64,000 nucleotides of DNA from Uliginosibacterium paludis (lineage in GTDB: Bacteria; Pseudomonadota; Gammaproteobacteria; Burkholderiales; Rhodocyclaceae): assembly GCF_039631355.1 (NCBI RefSeq), contig NZ_JBDIVF010000005.1:124001-188000 (forward strand), read 5' to 3'. Below, piece after piece: positions 15,999-24,859 of the stretch (its first letter is position 1; the number at the start of each line of letters is the position of its first letter). The translations under genes and the position numbers were made by a program. The notes under the pieces were generated by a model that had not been told where the DNA came from, did no database searches, and saw only the letters and a list, made by a program, of their open reading frames with translations.

Positions 15999-16043
15999 GG
16001 GTTGAAGTGGGAGAAAGAGGGTAAAAGTGGGAAAAAGTGCGGG
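15994..16043 (+). promoter_or_regulatory. MraZ operator: five 10-base direct repeats
   Basis: Five consecutive decamers run without gaps: AAAGTGGGTT, GAAGTGGGAG, AAAGAGGGTA, AAAGTGGGAA, AAAGTGCGGG. The GTGGG core at a 10-base period is the known MraZ binding pattern in front of mraZ. The repeats lie 50 bases before the mraZ start and overlap the -10 element, which fits autorepression of the cluster. Confidence 0.9.
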
Positions 16044-16092
16044 TGGCCTTGCGTGCCCCTGATTCCGCCTCTTCTCCGGTTCAGGAGGTTTC

Positions 16093-16548
16093 ATGGCATT
16101 CCAGGGCGCTTCAGTGCTCAGTCTCGATGCGAAGGGTCGCTTGTCGATTCCTTCGCGGCATCGTGACGCGCTGATGGCGCAGTGCGCAGGCAACCTGGTC
16201 ATGACGACTCACCCCCATGGATGCGTGGCGGTTTTCCCCCTTCCGGTGTGGGAACCGATGCGCGACAAGATCCTGGCGATCCCTACCTTGAACAACCGCA
16301 GTGCGGCCGACATGCGCCGGCTGCTGGTCGGGAACGCGCTGGACGAGGAAATGGATGGCAACGGCCGGGTGCTGGTCGCTCCCGCCCTGCGCGAGTACGC
16401 GAAGCTGGACAAGCAGGTGCGGCTGATGGGGCTGGGTACCCATTTCGAACTCTGGTCTGAAGACGTCTGGCAGCAACAGCAGGCTGAGGCTGCTGCCCGC
16501 TTCCAGAGTGGCGAGCTGCCACCTGGTTTTGAAGACATTGCGCTGTGA
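16093..16548 (+). CDS. mraZ: Transcriptional regulator MraZ
   Basis: MraZ is a ring-forming DNA-binding protein of the AbrB/SpoVT superfamily that represses its own operon. The 151-residue length is normal. Both repeated half-domains show the DxKGRxxIP-type motif: LDAKGRLSIPSRHRDAL near residue 14, and the degenerate MDGNGRVLVAPALREY. A strong AGGAGG ribosome site precedes the ATG. Its target repeats lie just upstream. The stop overlaps the rsmH start by four bases. Confidence 0.97.
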   Translation: MAFQGASVLSLDAKGRLSIPSRHRDALMAQCAGNLVMTTHPHGCVAVFPLPVWEPMRDKILAIPTLNNRSAADMRRLLVGNALDEEMDGNGRVLVAPALREYAKLDKQVRLMGLGTHFELWSEDVWQQQQAEAAARFQSGELPPGFEDIAL

Positions 16549-17498
16549 GCGGCGAGTTCAGCCACATCACGGTGCTGCTGGATGAAGCAGTCGACGCGCT
16601 GGCGATCCGGCCGGACGGCACCTATGTAGACGCGACCTTCGGCCGCGGTGGGCACAGCCGGCGGATTCTCGCGGCGCTCGGCGAACATGGGCGGCTGGTG
16701 GCTTTCGACCGCGATCCGCGGGCCATCGAAGCGGGCAGGGCGCTCGCGGACCCCCGCCTGACGCTGGTGCACGAACCCTTTTCGGCTTTTGCCGGCGAGC
16801 TTGATGCACTGGGCGTGACGCAGGTCGATGGCGTGCTGATGGACCTTGGCGTGTCGTCTCCGCAGCTCGACGACGCCAGCCGGGGAATGAGTTTCAGGTT
16901 TGATGCGCCGCTGGACATGCGCATGGATCCGACGCGGGGTGAAACCGCCGCGGAATGGCTGGCCCGCGCGAGCGTGGCCGAAATATCCAATGTGCTGAGG
17001 GAGTACGGGGATGAGCGGTTTGCTTACGCGATTGCAAAGGCGATTGACGCTGCTAGGCAAGGGGGCAATGTTGCTACCACAGGACAGCTTGCCGAGATCG
17101 TTGCGGCGACCGTCCGCACACGCGAGCCGGGGCAGCATCCGGCGACGCGTACCTTCCAGGCTCTACGGATTTGCGTCAACCGCGAGCTTGAGGAGCTTTC
17201 GCTGATCCTGCCGCAGGCAGTGTCCCGACTTCGCCCGGGGGGGCGCCTGGCTGTGATCGCCTTTCATTCGCTCGAAGACCGCATCGTCAAGCGTTTCATG
17301 CGTGACAACGCGCGCGCGCCAGCCCTGCCCAAGGGCCTGCCGGTGCGGGAGTCCGAGCGACCACGGCCGGCACTGGGTCTGATCGGTGACGCCATCAAGC
17401 CGTCGGCAGAAGAGGTGCGCGCCAATCCGCGTTCGCGCAGCGCCGTGCTGCGTATTGCGGAGCGCACGACGGCGCCGTTTGCGGGAGCGCCGGCATGA
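16545..17498 (+). CDS. rsmH: 16S rRNA (cytosine1402-N4)-methyltransferase
   Basis: RsmH (MraW) methylates N4 of C1402 in the decoding centre of 16S rRNA using S-adenosylmethionine. The 317-residue protein has HITVLLDEAVDAL at the N-terminus, the cofactor-binding VDATFGRGGHSR motif, a DGVLMDLGVSSPQLDD motif and the late AFHSLEDRIVKRFM. It begins with GTG in a GTGA overlap with mraZ and ends in an ATGA overlap with ftsL, so translation is coupled. Confidence 0.97.
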   Translation: MSGEFSHITVLLDEAVDALAIRPDGTYVDATFGRGGHSRRILAALGEHGRLVAFDRDPRAIEAGRALADPRLTLVHEPFSAFAGELDALGVTQVDGVLMDLGVSSPQLDDASRGMSFRFDAPLDMRMDPTRGETAAEWLARASVAEISNVLREYGDERFAYAIAKAIDAARQGGNVATTGQLAEIVAATVRTREPGQHPATRTFQALRICVNRELEELSLILPQAVSRLRPGGRLAVIAFHSLEDRIVKRFMRDNARAPALPKGLPVRESERPRPALGLIGDAIKPSAEEVRANPRSRSAVLRIAERTTAPFAGAPA

Positions 17499-17767
17499 CA
17501 CGCCTTACCGCGCTGCTGGCGATCCTGACCGTGTGCTGTGCGCTGGGTGTTGTCGCCAGCCAGCACAACGCCCGCAAGCTCGTGACTGCCATCGAGCGCG
17601 AACAGGTACATACCCGGAATCTGGAAGTCGAGTGGAATCAGCTCGACATCGAACAACAGGCCGTGGCCGCCTTGCCCACGGTCGAACGCTTCGCGAGAGG
17701 CACACTTCACATGGCGGCGCCGGCGAAGGGCGACCAGCTGACACTGAACCCTGCCAAAGGAGGGTGA
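17495..17767 (+). CDS. ftsL: Cell division protein FtsL
   Basis: FtsL is a bitopic division protein that forms a complex with FtsB and FtsQ and helps activate FtsWI. The 90-residue protein has one N-terminal membrane segment (LTALLAILTVCCALGVVAS) and a short periplasmic coiled coil rich in Glu, Arg and Gln. Sequence conservation in this family is weak; the call rests on size, topology and position between rsmH and ftsI. It overlaps rsmH by four bases and precedes ftsI by two. Confidence 0.9.
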   Translation: MTRLTALLAILTVCCALGVVASQHNARKLVTAIEREQVHTRNLEVEWNQLDIEQQAVAALPTVERFARGTLHMAAPAKGDQLTLNPAKGG

Positions 17768-17769
17768 AG

Positions 17770-19515
17770 ATGACAAAAGCCTATACGTTCAACCGCAATC
17801 CCTTGTTGTCCCGCAGCCTGCCCGAGTGGCGGGCTCGTTGCGTTCTGGGCTGCCTGATGCTCGGCTCTTTCGTGCTCGTTGGCCGCGCGATGTATCTGCA
17901 GGGCGTCAACAAGGAATTCCTGCAGCGCAAGGGTGAGTCCCGCTATGCACGTGTCCTGGAATTGCCCGCCAATCGCGGCAAGGTGGTGGACCGGCATGGC
18001 GATACGCTGGCGACCAGCACGCCGGTGAAGTCCATCGCCGTATTGCCCGATCTTGCCCAGCTGAGCCCGGGCGATATCGCCTTGCTGGCCAAGACGCTGG
18101 AGATTCCCGTTTCGGAGGTCAACCGCAAGCTTGCCAGCGGCAAGGATTTCGTCTTCCTGGCGCGTGCCGTGGCACCCGATGTGTCGGATCGTGTGCAGGC
18201 CCTGAAGCTGCCCGGCATCCAGGCGCAGGAGGAATATCGTCGTTTCTATCCGGCAGGCGAAATGGCGGCGCATCTGGTCGGCTTTACCAACGTGGATGAC
18301 CAGGGGCAGGAAGGCATCGAGCTCGCGTTCAACAAGAGCCTGGTCGGCCGCACCGGCGCACGTCGCGTGATCAAGGATCGTCGCGGTCACATCGTGGAAG
18401 ACGTGGAATACATCCGGCATCCGCAAGACGGCGAAAACGTCCAGCTCGCCATCGATGCGAAGATCCAGTACCTCGCCTACTCCACACTGAAGCAGGCGGT
18501 ACAGGCCAACAAGGCCAAGTCCGGCTCGGCGGTGGTGCTCGACGCACGCACGGGTGAAGTGCTGGCATTGGTCAACAACCCGACCTACAACCCGAACAAC
18601 CGCATCAAGCTCACCGGTGAGCAGCTGCGCAATCGGGTCATGACCGACAGCTTCGAGCCGGGCTCGGTGATGAAGCCGATCGTGGCTGCAATGGCGCTGG
18701 AGTCCGGCAAGTACCGTCCGAACACCCAGGTCAATCTCGGCAATGGCCGCCTCATCATCGATGGCGCCAATATCGGCGATGCACACGGTGGTGGCGGCAT
18801 CATGACCGTCGCCCAGATCATCCAGAAGTCCTCCAACGTGGGCGCGGCCAAAATGGCCCTGAGCTTTCCGCCGCAGCACATGTGGGATCTGTATGACGAT
18901 CTCGGATTCGGCAAGCCGCTCAAGCTGGGCTTTCCCGGCGAGGTTGGCGGTCGCCTGCGCCCCTGGCAGAGCTGGCGCCCCATCGAGCAGGCCACCATGG
19001 CCTACGGTCACGGTGTGTCGGTCACGCTCATGCAGATGGCGCACGCCTACACCGTTTTCGGACGGGGCGGCGAGCTGATTCCAGTGTCACTGACCAAGCT
19101 CGATGCACCGCCGGTGCATGGCAAGCGCATTTTCAGCCAGGACGTGTCGCGTGAAGTGCTGCACATGATGGAGTCCGTCCTGCAGCCTGGCGGCACCGCA
19201 CCGCAGGCTGCCGTACCAGGCTACCGTGCTGCCGGCAAGACCGGCACGGCCATGAAGCTTGAGAACGGGCGTTACACGAAGAAATACGTGGCGGCGTTCG
19301 TGGGTCTGGTGCCGGTCTCCGACCCCAGGCTGATCATTGCCGTCGCCATCGATGAGCCCAGTGCCGGCAAGCACTACGGCGGTGATGTGGCCGGCCCGGT
19401 GTTCTCGCAGATCGCGGCCAGTTCGCTGCGCTCGATGGGCGTGCGTCCGGATGCGCCCATCGTGCCGCAGCAGCTTGCCCAGCAGCAGTATCCGGCGACC
19501 CGGGAGGCCATGTGA
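17770..19515 (+). CDS. ftsI: Peptidoglycan transpeptidase FtsI (PBP3)
   Basis: FtsI crosslinks septal peptidoglycan with FtsW. The 581-residue protein has one membrane segment after a basic start (CVLGCLMLGSFVLVGRAMYL), a dimerisation domain with NRGKVVDRHGDTLA, and a transpeptidase domain. The active-site motifs are complete: SVMK (Ser299, Lys302), SSN (354-356) and KTG (490-492). ATG 17770 begins after AGGGTGAAG; the longer frame upstream runs through rsmH and ftsL. Its end overlaps the murE start by four bases. Confidence 0.97.
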   Translation: MTKAYTFNRNPLLSRSLPEWRARCVLGCLMLGSFVLVGRAMYLQGVNKEFLQRKGESRYARVLELPANRGKVVDRHGDTLATSTPVKSIAVLPDLAQLSPGDIALLAKTLEIPVSEVNRKLASGKDFVFLARAVAPDVSDRVQALKLPGIQAQEEYRRFYPAGEMAAHLVGFTNVDDQGQEGIELAFNKSLVGRTGARRVIKDRRGHIVEDVEYIRHPQDGENVQLAIDAKIQYLAYSTLKQAVQANKAKSGSAVVLDARTGEVLALVNNPTYNPNNRIKLTGEQLRNRVMTDSFEPGSVMKPIVAAMALESGKYRPNTQVNLGNGRLIIDGANIGDAHGGGGIMTVAQIIQKSSNVGAAKMALSFPPQHMWDLYDDLGFGKPLKLGFPGEVGGRLRPWQSWRPIEQATMAYGHGVSVTLMQMAHAYTVFGRGGELIPVSLTKLDAPPVHGKRIFSQDVSREVLHMMESVLQPGGTAPQAAVPGYRAAGKTGTAMKLENGRYTKKYVAAFVGLVPVSDPRLIIAVAIDEPSAGKHYGGDVAGPVFSQIAASSLRSMGVRPDAPIVPQQLAQQQYPATREAM

Positions 19516-21014
19516 CCACGCCGCTGGCTGAAGCCATCGTTGCGTTGCTGCGGGCCTCGGGAGGCGAGCTGCGACGCGTGTGTGCCGATTCGCGCAAGGT
19601 CCGGCCGGGTGACGTATTCCTGGCGTATCCGGGGCACGCCAGCGACGGTCGTCGCTACATTTCGGATGCCGTGGCGCGTGGCGCGGTAGCGGTGCTCTGG
19701 GAGCGCGAGGGCTTTGACTGGGACGCCGGGTTTGCTGTGCCGAACCTGCCGGTGGACGGCCTGCGCTGGCTAGCCAGCGACATTGCCGACGAGGTGTTCG
19801 GTCGGCCGTCCGCTGTGCTGTGGATGGTCGGCATCACCGGCACCAACGGCAAGACCTCCATCTCGCAGTGGGTTGCGCGTGCCTTCAATGCGCTGGGGCG
19901 CAAGTGTGCGGTCGTCGGCACGCTGGGCTCCGGTTTTCCGGGCCGTCTGGAGCAGACCGGCAATACCACGCCGGATGCCATTGTCCTGCAAGAGGATCTG
20001 GCTCGCTTCCGCGAGGCGGGTGCAGACGCGGTTTCGATGGAGGTGTCGTCGATCGGCCTCGATCAGGGACGCGTCAGCGGCTGCAGGATGGATGTGGCGG
20101 TGTTCACGAACCTCACCCGCGACCATCTCGATTATCACCACAGCATGGAAGCCTACGCCGCGGCCAAGTCGAAGCTCTTCGACATGGCCGGGCTGAAGTC
20201 GGCGGTTCTCAACTTCGACGACCTGATGGGCGTCGTGCTTGCGCGTCGGCTCGCAGCGGGCAACGTGCGGGTCGTCGGCTACAGTCTCGTGCCCGATAAC
20301 GCGACGGCCGCTCCGGCCGCGCGCCTGCTGCTGGTCGAGAACCTCCGTACCAGTGAAACCGGCATGCAGTTCGTCGTGAGTGTGGACGGACAGCGCTTCG
20401 ACATGTCGGTGGGGCTCGTCGGGCAGTTCAATGTTTCGAATCTGCTGGCCGTGATGGGCGTGCTGCTCGAGTCCGGATTCAGTGTCGAGGATGCGGTCAG
20501 GGTCGCTGGCGAGCTCACGCCACCGGCGGGTCGCATGCAGATCGTCGGAGGCGTGGGCGAGCCGCTGGTGATTGTTGATTACGCGCATACGCCCGACGCG
20601 CTGGAACAGGCTCTGCAAGCCCTGGCGCGCACGCGCAGCTCTCGCCAGGGCAAGCTTGTCTGCATCTTCGGCTGCGGTGGCGACCGTGACCCGGGCAAGC
20701 GTCCGCTCATGGGCGAGGTGGCGGCCCGCCTGGCCGACAAGGTCGTGATCACCAGTGACAACCCGCGTACCGAAGCACCCGATCGGATCATCGAACAGAT
20801 TGCCGAGGGCGCACCCGAGGCCCGCCGCATCATCGACCGGGCCGAAGCCATCCGGAGCGTGATCTGTGATGCGGCAGATGATGACGTCATTCTGCTGGCG
20901 GGCAAGGGACACGAGGACTATCAGGATATCAATGGCCGCAAGCACCACTTCAGCGATGCTGAGCACGCCACTTCCGCACTGGCTGTGCGCGGCGGGCAGG
21001 GAGGCCGGGCATGA
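19512..21014 (+). CDS. murE: UDP-MurNAc-tripeptide synthetase, meso-diaminopimelate adding
   Basis: MurE adds meso-diaminopimelate to UDP-MurNAc-Ala-Glu in the cytoplasm. The 500-residue protein has the ATP loop GITGTNGKTS (about 107-117), the carbamylated-lysine region, and DNPR (near residue 417), the motif that selects diaminopimelate over lysine. It starts with GTG overlapping the ftsI stop and ends in an overlap with murF. Confidence 0.97.
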   Translation: MTTPLAEAIVALLRASGGELRRVCADSRKVRPGDVFLAYPGHASDGRRYISDAVARGAVAVLWEREGFDWDAGFAVPNLPVDGLRWLASDIADEVFGRPSAVLWMVGITGTNGKTSISQWVARAFNALGRKCAVVGTLGSGFPGRLEQTGNTTPDAIVLQEDLARFREAGADAVSMEVSSIGLDQGRVSGCRMDVAVFTNLTRDHLDYHHSMEAYAAAKSKLFDMAGLKSAVLNFDDLMGVVLARRLAAGNVRVVGYSLVPDNATAAPAARLLLVENLRTSETGMQFVVSVDGQRFDMSVGLVGQFNVSNLLAVMGVLLESGFSVEDAVRVAGELTPPAGRMQIVGGVGEPLVIVDYAHTPDALEQALQALARTRSSRQGKLVCIFGCGGDRDPGKRPLMGEVAARLADKVVITSDNPRTEAPDRIIEQIAEGAPEARRIIDRAEAIRSVICDAADDDVILLAGKGHEDYQDINGRKHHFSDAEHATSALAVRGGQGGRA

Positions 21015-22378
21015 TGGATCTGTTGACGGCAGCGCGAGCCACGCAGGGCCGACTTGAAGGGGACAACGCTTCCTTTTCCGGTGTCAGCACCGATTCGCGC
21101 CAGGATCTGGCCGGCCGGCTTTTCATTGCACTCAAGGGCGATCGTTTTGATGCCCATGATTTTCTGGCCGATGTGGCGGCGCAGGGCGCGGTGGCAGCGC
21201 TTGTCGACGAACGTGAAGGATTGTCGGCGCCGGCCGGGCTGCCGCTGATCCGTGTGCCGGACACGCGCCTGGCGCTGGGCCAGCTGGCAGCTTTCTGGCG
21301 TGCGCAGTTCCGCATTCCCCTGATCGGCGTTACCGGAAGCAATGGCAAGACGACGGTCAAGGAAATGTGCGCGAGCATCCTGCGGGCCTGGCTGGGTGAC
21401 GACGCCGTGCTGGCCACCCAAGGCAACCTGAATAATGACATTGGCGTGCCCTTGATGCTGCTGAGGCTTCACGCCGGGCATCGTGCGGCCGTGATCGAGA
21501 TGGGCATGAATCATCCCGGCGAGATCGCCTATCTGGCCGGTCTTGCCGCGCCCGGTGTCGCGATCGTCAACAACGCTCAGCGCGCACACCTCGAAGGCAT
21601 GGGCGGCCTGCTCGCCGTGGCGGAGGAAAAGGGTGCGATCTTCTCGGCCCTCGCCGTCGATGGCACGGCCATCATCAATGCCGATGACGAGCATGCCTCT
21701 TTCTGGCTGGAGCGTCTGCCCGGCTGCAGCAGCCTGTGCTTCGGTTTTTCGGATGCGGCTGACGTGTCGGCCACGGTGGAGCCTGCGCGCCTGGGCTCCC
21801 GCCTCAGCCTGCGCACGCCGTCCGGCAACGCGATTGTCGAACTGAGCGCGCCGGGGCTGCACAACGCACGCAATGCTCTGGGGGCTGCCGCAGCCTGCAT
21901 GGCAGCCGGTGCGCCGCTGGATGCCGTGGTGCGCGGCCTCTGCACATTCCAGGGCGCGAAGGGGCGACTGCAGCGCAAGCTTGCAGCAGGCGGGGCGATC
22001 CTGATCGATGACAGCTACAACGCCAACCCTGATTCGGTTCGTGCCGCGATCGATGTGCTGGCTGCCACGCCGGGCAAGAAGTTCCTGGTGCTCGGTGACA
22101 TGGGCGAGATCGGCGAGATGAGCGCGCAGTGCCACGACGAAATCGGTGGCTATGCTCGCAGCGCAGGCATCGACCGCCTCTTCGCGCTGGGGGAGCACAG
22201 CCGGCTGGCTGCGCGGAACTTCGGCTCCGGGGGCCTGCACTTCGAGTCGGCAGAGGCGCTGGCGGCTGCGGTGCTGCCCCTGCTGGACGCCGATGCAGTC
22301 GTGCTCGTAAAGGGATCGCGCTTCATGCGCATGGAACGCGTGGTGGAGGCTCTGAGCCCGCACCCGGACAAGGACTGA
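21011..22378 (+). CDS. murF: UDP-MurNAc-pentapeptide synthetase
   Basis: MurF attaches D-Ala-D-Ala to the tripeptide precursor. The 455-residue protein has the Mur ligase N-terminal SGVSTDSRQ motif, the ATP loop GVTGSNGKTTVKEM (near residue 112), the EMGMNHPGEIAYL motif and the C-terminal DDSYNANPDS motif characteristic of MurF. It overlaps murE by four bases and is followed five bases later by mraY. Confidence 0.97.
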   Translation: MMDLLTAARATQGRLEGDNASFSGVSTDSRQDLAGRLFIALKGDRFDAHDFLADVAAQGAVAALVDEREGLSAPAGLPLIRVPDTRLALGQLAAFWRAQFRIPLIGVTGSNGKTTVKEMCASILRAWLGDDAVLATQGNLNNDIGVPLMLLRLHAGHRAAVIEMGMNHPGEIAYLAGLAAPGVAIVNNAQRAHLEGMGGLLAVAEEKGAIFSALAVDGTAIINADDEHASFWLERLPGCSSLCFGFSDAADVSATVEPARLGSRLSLRTPSGNAIVELSAPGLHNARNALGAAAACMAAGAPLDAVVRGLCTFQGAKGRLQRKLAAGGAILIDDSYNANPDSVRAAIDVLAATPGKKFLVLGDMGEIGEMSAQCHDEIGGYARSAGIDRLFALGEHSRLAARNFGSGGLHFESAEALAAAVLPLLDADAVVLVKGSRFMRMERVVEALSPHPDKD

Positions 22379-22383
22379 TCCAA

Positions 22384-23472
22384 ATGCTACTCAAACTTTT
22401 TCTCTGGCTCGGGCAGGATGTGCGCACGTTCAACGTGTTCGGCTACATCACGCTGCGCACCATGCTCGCCGCCCTGACCGCGCTGGTCATCTCCTTCATT
22501 TTCGGGCCGCCGCTGATCCGCTGGCTGGCCGCCAAGAAGATCGGTCAGGCCGTGCGTGACGATGGTCCGAAGTCACACCTGACCAAGGCTGGCACGCCAA
22601 CCATGGGAGGCGCGCTGATCCTCATCGCGATCGGTATCACAACGCTGCTGTGGGGGGATCTCTCGAATCACTACATCTGGGTCGTGCTGCTTGTCACGCT
22701 GGGCTTCGGTGCGGTGGGCTGGGTGGATGACTGGCGCAAGGTCGTTCATCGCGACCCCAAGGGGCTGGCCAGCCGCTGGAAGTATTTCTGGACCTCGGCC
22801 ATTGCACTCGCCGCAGCGATCTTCCTCGCCTTCAATGCCGGAACGCCGGCCCACACCGAACTGATCGTGCCGTTCTTCAAGTCGGTTGCCTATCCGCTTG
22901 GCATTTTCGGTTTCATCGCGATGACCTATTTCGTGATCAATGGCACCAGCCATGCGGTGAATCTGACCGATGGCCTCGATGGTCTGGCCATCATGCCGAC
23001 CGTGATGGTGGCGGCCGCACTGGCGATCTTTGCCTATGTGGCCGGGCACAAGGGTTTTTCTGCCTACCTCGGCGTGCCCTACATTCCGGGGGCTGGCGAG
23101 CTGGCGGTGTTCTGCGGCGCGATGGCCGGCGCGGGGCTGGGCTTCCTGTGGTTCAACGCGTATCCCGCGGATGTGTTCATGGGTGACGTGGGCGCACTGG
23201 CGCTGGGCGCCGCGCTGGGCACGGTCGCGGTGATCGTGCGTCAGGAAATCGTGCTCTTCATCATGGGCGGTCTGTTCGTGGCCGAAACCCTGTCGGTGAT
23301 GCTGCAGGTCTCCTACTTCAAGTGGTCGGGTGGCAAGCGGATTTTCCGCATGGCACCGCTTCACCACCATTACGAACTCAGTGGCTGGAAGGAAACGCAG
23401 GTGGTGGTCCGCTTCTGGATCATCACCCTGATGCTCGTGCTCTTCGGTCTCTCCACGCTCAAGCTTCGCTGA
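22384..23472 (+). CDS. mraY: Phospho-MurNAc-pentapeptide transferase
   Basis: MraY transfers phospho-MurNAc-pentapeptide to undecaprenyl phosphate, making lipid I at the inner membrane. The 362-residue protein has about ten membrane segments. Catalytic and signature motifs are KAGTPTMGG, GWVDDWRK, NLTDGLDGLA, FMGDVGALALGA and the MAPLHHHYEL histidines. ATG 22384 begins MLLKLFLWL, the usual start; the frame upstream lies inside murF. Confidence 0.97.
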   Translation: MLLKLFLWLGQDVRTFNVFGYITLRTMLAALTALVISFIFGPPLIRWLAAKKIGQAVRDDGPKSHLTKAGTPTMGGALILIAIGITTLLWGDLSNHYIWVVLLVTLGFGAVGWVDDWRKVVHRDPKGLASRWKYFWTSAIALAAAIFLAFNAGTPAHTELIVPFFKSVAYPLGIFGFIAMTYFVINGTSHAVNLTDGLDGLAIMPTVMVAAALAIFAYVAGHKGFSAYLGVPYIPGAGELAVFCGAMAGAGLGFLWFNAYPADVFMGDVGALALGAALGTVAVIVRQEIVLFIMGGLFVAETLSVMLQVSYFKWSGGKRIFRMAPLHHHYELSGWKETQVVVRFWIITLMLVLFGLSTLKLR

Positions 23473-23473
23473 A

Positions 23474-24859
23474 ATGAAACGGGCCGCACACTATCTGGTT
23501 CTCGGTCTGGGTGAGTCGGGCCTGGCCATGGCGCGATGGCTTACCCGCAAGGGTGTCGCACTGCGGGTGGCTGACTCGCGGCCGAATCCTCCGGGGCTGG
23601 ATGTGCTGCGCGCGCAGTGTCCCGATGCTGAAGTCATATGCGGTCCGTTCGGCGAAGGATTGCTGGATGGCGTGACGCGTGTCGCGCTGAGCCCCGGGCT
23701 GTCGGTCGATGCGCCGCTGGTGGTGCAGGCGCGTGCGCGCGGCATCGACGTGACCGGCGAGATCGAACTCTTCGTCGAGGCGCTCGAGGATCTGGGCGAG
23801 CGCCAGCGGTGTCGTCTGCTGGCCATTACCGGCACGAACGGCAAGACCACCACCACTACGCTGGCCGGCGTGCTGGCTGGCGCGGCGGGCAGGGATGCGA
23901 TGGTCGCCGGCAATATTTCGCCCGCGGCACTGGACGCACTCATGCAGCGTCTGGATCAGGGACGTCTGCCTGAGGTCTGGGTGCTGGAGCTCTCCAGCTT
24001 TCAGCTTGAGACCACGCGCGCGCTTAATGCCGATGCGGCGGCCGTGCTCAATGTCACTGACGATCATCTGGATCGCCACGGCAGCATGCAGGGCTACGCA
24101 GCCGCCAAGGCTGCAGTCTTTGCTGGCGCGCCGGCTCAGGTTCTCAATCGGCAGGACGTTTTTTCCATTGCAATGCGCAGGGCCGGATTGGCGCAGCACA
24201 GCTTCGGCCTTGACGCACCGGCTGCTGCAGGGGATTTCGGCCTCGTTCGCCATGCCGGCGAGCGCTGGCTGGCCGAGGGCAGCGCGCTGCTCATGCCGGC
24301 TGCCGAAGTGCCGCTGGCGGGGGATCACAATCTTGCCAACGTGCTGGCCGCGCTGGCGCTTTGCCGCGCGATCGATCTGCCGATGCGCCCGATGCTGGAG
24401 GCCATTCGCGGCTTCGCCGGTCTGCCTCACCGGGTCGAGAAGGTCGCCGAGCGGCATGACGGCGTCGTGTTCTACGACGACTCCAAGGGAACCAATGTCG
24501 GTGCTACGCTCGCCGCCCTGCAGGGGCTCGGTCGTCGCGTGGTGCTGATCGCCGGCGGCGATGGCAAGGGGCAGGACTTCACGCCGCTCCGTGACGCGTT
24601 TCGCGATCATGCGCGCGCGGTGGTCCTGATCGGTCGCGACGCCCGGATCATCGAAGCGCAGACACGCGACAGCGGTGTCGAATTCGTCTTCGCGGAGAGC
24701 ATGGACGAGGCCGTACTGGCTGCCGACAGGCTGGCTTCACCGGGCGAGGCCGTGCTGCTTTCACCCGCCTGTGCGAGCATGGACATGTTCCGCAACTATG
24801 CTCACCGTGCGGAGGTTTTCGTGGCGGCCGTGCGGCGCCTGCCGGGGTGCAGTCAATGA
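23474..24859 (+). CDS. murD: UDP-MurNAc-alanine:D-glutamate ligase
   Basis: MurD adds D-glutamate to UDP-MurNAc-L-Ala. The 461-residue protein has the N-terminal LGLGESGLAMARWL nucleotide-binding fold, the ATP loop ITGTNGKTTTTTLAG (near residue 118), the HLDRHGSM motif, FYDDSKGTNVGAT, and a C-terminal LLSPACASMDMF motif typical of MurD. Its TGA overlaps the ftsW ATG. Confidence 0.97.
   Translation: MKRAAHYLVLGLGESGLAMARWLTRKGVALRVADSRPNPPGLDVLRAQCPDAEVICGPFGEGLLDGVTRVALSPGLSVDAPLVVQARARGIDVTGEIELFVEALEDLGERQRCRLLAITGTNGKTTTTTLAGVLAGAAGRDAMVAGNISPAALDALMQRLDQGRLPEVWVLELSSFQLETTRALNADAAAVLNVTDDHLDRHGSMQGYAAAKAAVFAGAPAQVLNRQDVFSIAMRRAGLAQHSFGLDAPAAAGDFGLVRHAGERWLAEGSALLMPAAEVPLAGDHNLANVLAALALCRAIDLPMRPMLEAIRGFAGLPHRVEKVAERHDGVVFYDDSKGTNVGATLAALQGLGRRVVLIAGGDGKGQDFTPLRDAFRDHARAVVLIGRDARIIEAQTRDSGVEFVFAESMDEAVLAADRLASPGEAVLLSPACASMDMFRNYAHRAEVFVAAVRRLPGCSQ

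Larger units (their letters stand above)
15743..16092. other. 350-bp region between rnpB and mraZ
   Basis: I see no gene here; the short open frames lack ribosome sites and family-like sequence. The right-hand part (15970-16043) holds the mra promoter and MraZ repeats, listed separately. No convincing terminator for rnpB was found. Confidence 0.6.
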
